DNA of 64,000 nt from Solwaraspora sp. WMMD792. Lineage in GTDB: Bacteria; Actinomycetota; Actinomycetes; Mycobacteriales; Micromonosporaceae. Under the pieces are notes generated by a model. That model saw nothing but the letters and a program-made list of their open reading frames with translations, was not told the origin of the DNA and ran no database searches. Each line of letters begins with the position of its first letter. Position 1 is the first letter of the stretch. A program made the translations under genes and the position numbers. The stretch is taken from NCBI RefSeq assembly GCF_029626105.1, contig NZ_JARUBH010000009.1, positions 3,844,001 through 3,908,000 on the forward strand, read 5' to 3'. This document shows, one piece after another, positions 59,786 through 64,000 of this stretch.

Positions 59786-61501
59786 ATGGGAAACCACCAC
59801 CACCATCACCACCACGACCACGCGGCGACCGGTGCCGACGTACCGGCACCACTCGACCTGTCGGTGCCGGACGCCGAACTGTCGCCGACCGAGGCGTCCC
59901 GGCGTACCTTCCTGCGTAACGCCGGGCTGCTCGGAGCCGGCGCGGCCGCGTCGTCGGTGCTGGCCGGCGGGCACGCCGCGCACGCCGCACCGGCCAACGA
60001 CCACGCCGGCGGCGGCACCGGCGGTGGCCAGGCCAACGACGGCGAGTTTGTCTGGCTGGCCGGCGACCACCACATCCACACCCAGTACAGCTCGGACGCC
60101 ATGTACCGGGTGGTCGACCAGGCCAAGCACGCCCGCGCGTACGGTCTGGACTGGATCGTCATCACCGACCACGGCAACGCCACCCACTCCCGCATCGGGG
60201 TGGAGAAGGTCAACCCGGACATCGTCGAGACCCGCAAGGAAATCAAGGACCTGCTGATCTACCAGGGCCTGGAGTGGAACATCCCGTCCGCCGAGCACGG
60301 CACGGTCTTCGTCCAGCCGGGGCCGAACGAGGTCGCCGTACTCAAGCAGTTCGAGACCGATTACGACGGCTCGGTGAACGGCACCAGCAGCCCGAGCCCG
60401 GAGAACGAGGCGCTCGCCATCGCCGGCATCAAGTTCCTCGGTGACGAGGTCCGCCGGCGCCGGATCGGCGGTGCGCTGTTCCTGGCCAACCACCCGTCCC
60501 GGCGGGGCGTCGACTCGCCGCACGAGGTGCGGGCCTGGCGCGACGCCGACCCGACCGTGGCGGTCGGCATGGAGGGCGCGCCCGGTCACCAGGCGTCCAG
60601 CCTGCCGGCACCGAACGGCCCGGGTCGCGGTCGCGGCTACTACGAGGGCAGCCCGTCGGCGGCGTCGTTCCCCGGCTACCCGCTGGAGAGCTACCGCACC
60701 TGGGGCGGGTTCGACTGGATGACCTCCACCGTGGGCGGGCTGTGGGACAGCCTGCTCGCCGAGGGCAAGCCGTGGTGGATCAGCGCCAACTCCGACTCGC
60801 ACATCAACTACCTGGGTACGTCGATGCGCGGGCCGGACAGCGACTTCAACGCCAACGGCAAGTACAACGACCCGGTGTACGGGCCGCTGATCACCACCGC
60901 CGGTGACTTCTGGCCGGGCCAGTACAGCCGTACCCACGTCGGCGCGCAGGCGTTCGGTTACCGCGCGGTGATGGACGCCATCCGGGCCGGCCGGGTCTGG
61001 GTGGACCACGGCGGCCTGATCGGTGGCCTGGACATGCGGGTCCGCCGGCTCAACGACCAGCGTCCCGGTGCCGGTGCCACGCTCGGCGGGACGCTGAAGA
61101 TCAAGAGTGGTACGTCGGTCGTGGTGACCCTGGACATCGATCTGGCGACCGTGCCGAACTGGGCGCAGTTCGTGCCGAAGCTGGCCCGGGTGGACCTGAT
61201 CGTCGGCGACGTCACCGGACCGGTCACCGACCAGGACACCTTCACCGCCCCGACCACCCGGGTCGCCGCCTCGTTCGAGGTGCAGCCGGGCCGCAAGCGG
61301 GTGTCGTTCAGCTACCCGCTGGGCCGGGTGGACCGACCGATGTACGTCCGGGTCCGGGGCACCGACGGCAACCGCAGCGCGCCCGGTCTGATGGGTGCCT
61401 CGGTCGACCCGCACGGTCCGGCGATGGACGTCCTCGGCGACGCCGACCCGTGGCTGGACCTGTGGTTCTACGGCAACCCGATCTGGGTCCTGCCATCCTG
61501 A
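59786..61501 (+). CDS. Tat-exported PHP-domain protein with an N-terminal poly-histidine run
   Basis: A 571-residue protein. The N-terminus is MGNHHHHHHHDH, seven consecutive histidines ahead of a Tat signal at about 36-70 (SRRTFLRNAGLLGAGAAASS). The PHP domain follows with metal ligands GDHHIHTQYSSD, VITDHGN and NSDSHINYLG (about residues 92-350), then a beta-rich C-terminal domain of about 180 residues. PHP proteins are metal-dependent phosphoesterases; an exported one may act on a phosphorylated or sugar ligand. ATG 59786 has GGAGG ten bases upstream; the upstream frame continues but lacks support. Confidence 0.85.
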   Translation: MGNHHHHHHHDHAATGADVPAPLDLSVPDAELSPTEASRRTFLRNAGLLGAGAAASSVLAGGHAAHAAPANDHAGGGTGGGQANDGEFVWLAGDHHIHTQYSSDAMYRVVDQAKHARAYGLDWIVITDHGNATHSRIGVEKVNPDIVETRKEIKDLLIYQGLEWNIPSAEHGTVFVQPGPNEVAVLKQFETDYDGSVNGTSSPSPENEALAIAGIKFLGDEVRRRRIGGALFLANHPSRRGVDSPHEVRAWRDADPTVAVGMEGAPGHQASSLPAPNGPGRGRGYYEGSPSAASFPGYPLESYRTWGGFDWMTSTVGGLWDSLLAEGKPWWISANSDSHINYLGTSMRGPDSDFNANGKYNDPVYGPLITTAGDFWPGQYSRTHVGAQAFGYRAVMDAIRAGRVWVDHGGLIGGLDMRVRRLNDQRPGAGATLGGTLKIKSGTSVVVTLDIDLATVPNWAQFVPKLARVDLIVGDVTGPVTDQDTFTAPTTRVAASFEVQPGRKRVSFSYPLGRVDRPMYVRVRGTDGNRSAPGLMGASVDPHGPAMDVLGDADPWLDLWFYGNPIWVLPS

Positions 61502-61518
61502 CCGCCACCGCCACCGCC

Positions 61519-62028
61519 ATGATCATTACTGGAGTGAGCCTCGGGCACGCCGACGACGCCGCCGCCGAACACTGGCTGCACGACGTCGTCGGCGTGGCCG
61601 ACCTGCCCGACCTCGTCGCCTGCACCCATCTGGTGCGGACGCCGAGGCCACACGTGGCGATCAGTCTGGCCGCCCCCGACGGGCTGCCCGACCTGCCTGC
61701 CACCCCGGCCGATCTGGTCCCGGCGGCGGAGCTCGCCGCCGCCGAGCACCGGGCCGGCCGGTCCGGGCGGGCGGTCCGCTACCCCGGGGTCGACCGTCTG
61801 GTCGGCACACTCACCGTCGCGGAGCTGCTCGAGTTCAGTGCGATCGAGCAGGTCATCATGCTCGGTGGCGCGCAGCCGGATGAGGACACTCCGCTGGTGA
61901 CCCGGGACTTCGTCCGGCCGCAGTGGATCAACGGGGTGCTGACGTTGATCACCACTCCGGTCGGGCCGGGGCGGATCGGGCCGTTCGAGCTGCCCGACCC
62001 GACCCCGTGCTGCGCCGACAAACACTGA
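61519..62028 (+). CDS. Hypothetical 169-residue protein
   Basis: A soluble protein (GVSLGHADDAAAEHWLHDVVGVADLPDLVACTHLV onward) ending PDPTPCCADKH. It follows the PHP gene by 17 bases and is probably co-transcribed. Start ATG 61519, or GTG 61534 with GGAG upstream. The terminal CC and scattered histidines could bind metal; no family is recognised. Confidence 0.65.
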   Translation: MIITGVSLGHADDAAAEHWLHDVVGVADLPDLVACTHLVRTPRPHVAISLAAPDGLPDLPATPADLVPAAELAAAEHRAGRSGRAVRYPGVDRLVGTLTVAELLEFSAIEQVIMLGGAQPDEDTPLVTRDFVRPQWINGVLTLITTPVGPGRIGPFELPDPTPCCADKH

Positions 62029-62063
62029 CCGTACGCCTCACCTGTTTAGCCTCGCCTATTTAG

Positions 62064-62102
62064 CCTCCGGCGCTGGTCACATCCTGTGGCCAGCGCCGGA
62101 GG
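62064..62102 (+). terminator. Hairpin terminator after the PHP operon
   Basis: Eighteen-base arms with one mismatch (62064-62081, 62085-62102, core CCTCCGGCGCTGG) and a three-base loop lie 36 bases past the stop codon. Confidence 0.75.
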
Positions 62103-62138
62103 CGTTCAACGCTCAACGGCCTTCCCTTGCCGGAGCCG

Positions 62139-62194
62139 CGAGGTGAGGCTGGCGCACGTCATTTCGCGTTTTGAGGTGCGTCAGCCTCACCTCG
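62139..62194. repeat. Second large inverted repeat in the 62 kb gap
   Basis: Arms of 19 bases (CGAGGTGAGGCTGGCGCAC at 62139-62157 and its complement at 62176-62194, one mismatch) flank an 18-base loop. It may be the terminator of the minus-strand genes to the right. The rest of the 304-base gap shows no gene. Confidence 0.65.
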
Positions 62195-62332
62195 TAGACG
62201 GTGGGGTGGTGGTCAGCTCGCCGCACCGAGGGCACCAGCGACTCTTGACTCGGAATGAGAATAACCCGGCGAGGAAACCGAGTAACGCGGCGCTCGTCAA
62301 CGCGCAGATGTCCATGATCCTCTTTGACTTCT

Positions 62333-62608
62333 CTACGAGTGTGGATGGTCGACGCCGTTGAGTGGCTGCCGGCGTTGCACCACGCCGGAGCGGGTCAGGG
62401 CACTCTTGTAGACGCCGATCGCGGCCATCCGCCCGTCCCGCCCGGCCAAGGTGATCGTGGCGAGGATGCCCACCACGGGGGAATCGGCGTCGTCGAGGCC
62501 GTACCGGATGTCGGATACCCGAACCGTCATCGACCGGTCACCGAACACCCAGTCCGCCTTGCCGAGATGCAGCGTGTCACCCACCCGCAGGAGATCACCC
62601 TCGGCCAT
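62333..62608 (-). CDS. Hypothetical 91-residue protein
   Basis: A small protein of probable all-beta structure (MAEGDLLRVGDTLHLGKADWVFG, then TVRVSDIRYGLDDADSPVVGILATITLAGRDGRMAAIGVYKSAL). ATG 62608 forms TGATG with the upstream stop, so it is translationally coupled to that gene. No family recognised. Confidence 0.7.
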   Translation of the reverse strand: MAEGDLLRVGDTLHLGKADWVFGDRSMTVRVSDIRYGLDDADSPVVGILATITLAGRDGRMAAIGVYKSALTRSGVVQRRQPLNGVDHPHS

Positions 62609-63081
62609 CAGTCGTCCCGGCCGTCGTGGACGTACCCGTCCGGCCAGAGTCCGGCGTACTGCAACACCGCCCGCACCCGACGCGCCCGACTGTGGTCCCA
62701 GCGGTCCAGCACCGCCAACGCGTTGGCGAACGGCGGGCAGAACGCCGCCACGTCACACACCCGGCATTCGGCCAACCGACTCGGCATGTGCTCAGCCACC
62801 GTCTCCCGCGCACGGTCCAACACGTCCACGCCCGGCCGGTTCCTCATCGCCGCCGCCACCTCGCCCAGCACCGCCCGCTCGGCGTCGACAGCCGGCCGCC
62901 CGGCATCCGGCGCAGGCGATACGCCGCGCGCGGCCAGCAGCCGGAACCGTGGGTCCCGCCCGATGTCCGTCTGCCCCGGCGTTCGGCGCGCCAACGGCGG
63001 CCGGTCCGGCGTCGGACCTTCATTACCGCTGAAGTACGGCGACGAGCAGTACCCGCTGCTCGGCGGGTTGTTTCCGGCCAT
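62608..63081 (-). CDS. Hypothetical cysteine-containing protein
   Basis: A 157-residue protein. The first 65 residues are low-complexity; the C-terminal half is helical with CRVCDVAAFCPPFANALAVLDRWDHSRARRVRAVLQYAGLW, three cysteines that may bind a metal. ATG 63081 has GGAGG eight bases upstream. It is divergent from the HTH gene, a layout often seen for regulator/effector pairs. No family recognised. Confidence 0.65.
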   Translation of the reverse strand: MAGNNPPSSGYCSSPYFSGNEGPTPDRPPLARRTPGQTDIGRDPRFRLLAARGVSPAPDAGRPAVDAERAVLGEVAAAMRNRPGVDVLDRARETVAEHMPSRLAECRVCDVAAFCPPFANALAVLDRWDHSRARRVRAVLQYAGLWPDGYVHDGRDD

Positions 63082-63327
63082 GCGCTTTCCTCCGTGGAGA
63101 CATGTCAAGGGATTCAGTAGATGAACGTCAACGCCGTTTATTGCCACTCATAGAACTCCGCTACATCCACGTTCGCCTACGTCACACGCACGCCACTACC
63201 CGCCTGCGTCCGGAGATTCGGAGAGACCCATTCCCCGTACCACGGGGAAGTTCACAAGATTGGAGCAGTCGCGTAAGGTCTATCCAAATAGGTCTGCGGA
63301 TCTTTTTGATCATGAGCGGGTGACGGC

Positions 63328-64000
63328 ATGGGCGAATCAAGATCGGAAAGTCTTCGGCGGCAGCAGGCTCGCCTCGCGGCCGAGTTGCGGTCGGAGGGAA
63401 AGACGTGGGTCGAGGTGGCCGAGGTCTTCCGGCAGCGGTTTCGGCTCAACCCCCGGGTCGCGCTGCGCGCCGTCCGGGGCTGGAGTCAGGCTCAGGCGGC
63501 CGAGGAGTGGAACCGGCGCTGGCCCGACGAACCCAAGACCCACAAGAGCTTCTCGTACTGGGAGATCTGGCCCGGCAAGGGCGGCTACACGCCCTCGCAG
63601 GACAACCTGGTCCGCCTGGCCGAAATCTACGAGTGCGCCGTCGCCGACCTGCTGGCCGACCTGCCCAGCTTCCGCCACCTCGACACCGCGACCCGAACAA
63701 CTTTCACCGTCGCACGGGGTACTTCCGTCGCCCTCACCGGTGAGACCATGGTGCCGAGAGAAGCAGAGATCCTGCTTCGCGACCTGCTCGGCCGGCGGCC
63801 CGGTGCCGAGGCGGGTGCCCCGCCACGAGCGGACCTCACCGGCCCGCACCGCCTGCCCGAGGAGGTCGACTTCGGAGAGTTGGCGCAGGTCATCGTCATG
63901 TGGATGCAACGGATACCGGACCCGCAGACCCGCCGGGCCATGCTCGGCAAACTGACCGCCGCGCTCGCGGTCGCCACCACCGCGCCGCTGACCGAGCTGG
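63328..64000 (+). CDS. Helix-turn-helix protein, cut by the right edge
   Basis: At least 224 residues, still open at the window end. The N-terminal region (about 15-110) has LRSEGKTWVEVAEVFRQRFRLNPRVALRAVRGWSQAQAAEEWN and FSYWEIWPGKGGYTPSQDNLVRLAEIYECAVADLLADL, an XRE-like HTH pattern of actinomycete regulators. A C-terminal helical part starts near residue 180. Divergent from the two small genes and likely to regulate them; ATG 63328 lies after an AT-rich stretch (TATCCAAATAGGTC, 63281-63294) that may be the promoter. Confidence 0.75.
   Translation, partial: MGESRSESLRRQQARLAAELRSEGKTWVEVAEVFRQRFRLNPRVALRAVRGWSQAQAAEEWNRRWPDEPKTHKSFSYWEIWPGKGGYTPSQDNLVRLAEIYECAVADLLADLPSFRHLDTATRTTFTVARGTSVALTGETMVPREAEILLRDLLGRRPGAEAGAPPRADLTGPHRLPEEVDFGELAQVIVMWMQRIPDPQTRRAMLGKLTAALAVATTAPLTEL

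Noticed and set aside
59786-59830. Vector-derived His tag
   Set aside because: No vector, linker or protease-site sequence around it; genomic codons and context continue on both sides.

Overview
The window is high-GC actinobacterial DNA with overlapping stop/start codons, many GTG and some TTG starts, and several starts that look leaderless. Gene content and order fit Micromonosporaceae (Micromonospora or Salinispora type). The dnaG, dgt, glyS, smtB and zur genes form a core that is also grouped in mycobacteria. No tRNA, rRNA, CRISPR array, transposase or prophage gene was seen.

Layout. 0-2.1 kb: a deazaflavin-type reductase and an SDR, divergent from a TetR regulator. 2.2-9.4 kb, minus strand: an exopolysaccharide set (glycosyltransferase, O-antigen-ligase-like polymerase, Wzz-like protein, flippase, sulfotransferase). 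9.4-17.8 kb, minus strand: a tightly coupled operon that I read as an actinobacterial ebo cluster. It holds EboA, EboB (TatD), EboC (UbiA), EboE and an EboF-like phosphodiesterase, plus a second TIM-barrel protein, a polyprenyl diphosphate synthase and an inositol-3-phosphate-synthase-like protein where other ebo clusters carry the dehydroquinate-synthase-like EboD. 18.1-29.5 kb, minus strand: a sugar-catabolic block with a ROK regulator, a sugar ABC importer, a Gfo/Idh/MocA oxidoreductase, a large secreted ThuA/sugar-dehydrogenase/PKD/CBM6 protein and a Tat-exported TIM-barrel protein. 29.9-36 kb: an ABC-2 exporter with one permease frameshifted, an Acg-type nitroreductase, a GNAT enzyme, the exporter ATPase, and a second ROK regulator closely related to the first.

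36-48 kb is mostly housekeeping: dnaG, dgt, a roadblock protein, ppdK, dus and glyS. 48-56.5 kb holds a zinc module (ZnuABC behind a Zur box, an SmtB-type sensor, Zur) and a permease/TIGR03943 pair. 56.6-59.6 kb is a TPP riboswitch followed by ykoEDC, a thiamine-precursor ECF importer. 59.8-62 kb holds a Tat-exported PHP-domain protein with a natural run of seven histidines, and an unknown protein. The right edge has two coupled small unknown proteins divergent from an HTH protein that runs off the window.

The most interesting items are the ebo operon with its swapped cyclase, the similar motif in front of both ROK genes, the frameshifted permease, the SDR lacking its catalytic tyrosine, and a set of short local duplications, three of which copy a gene's stop codon.
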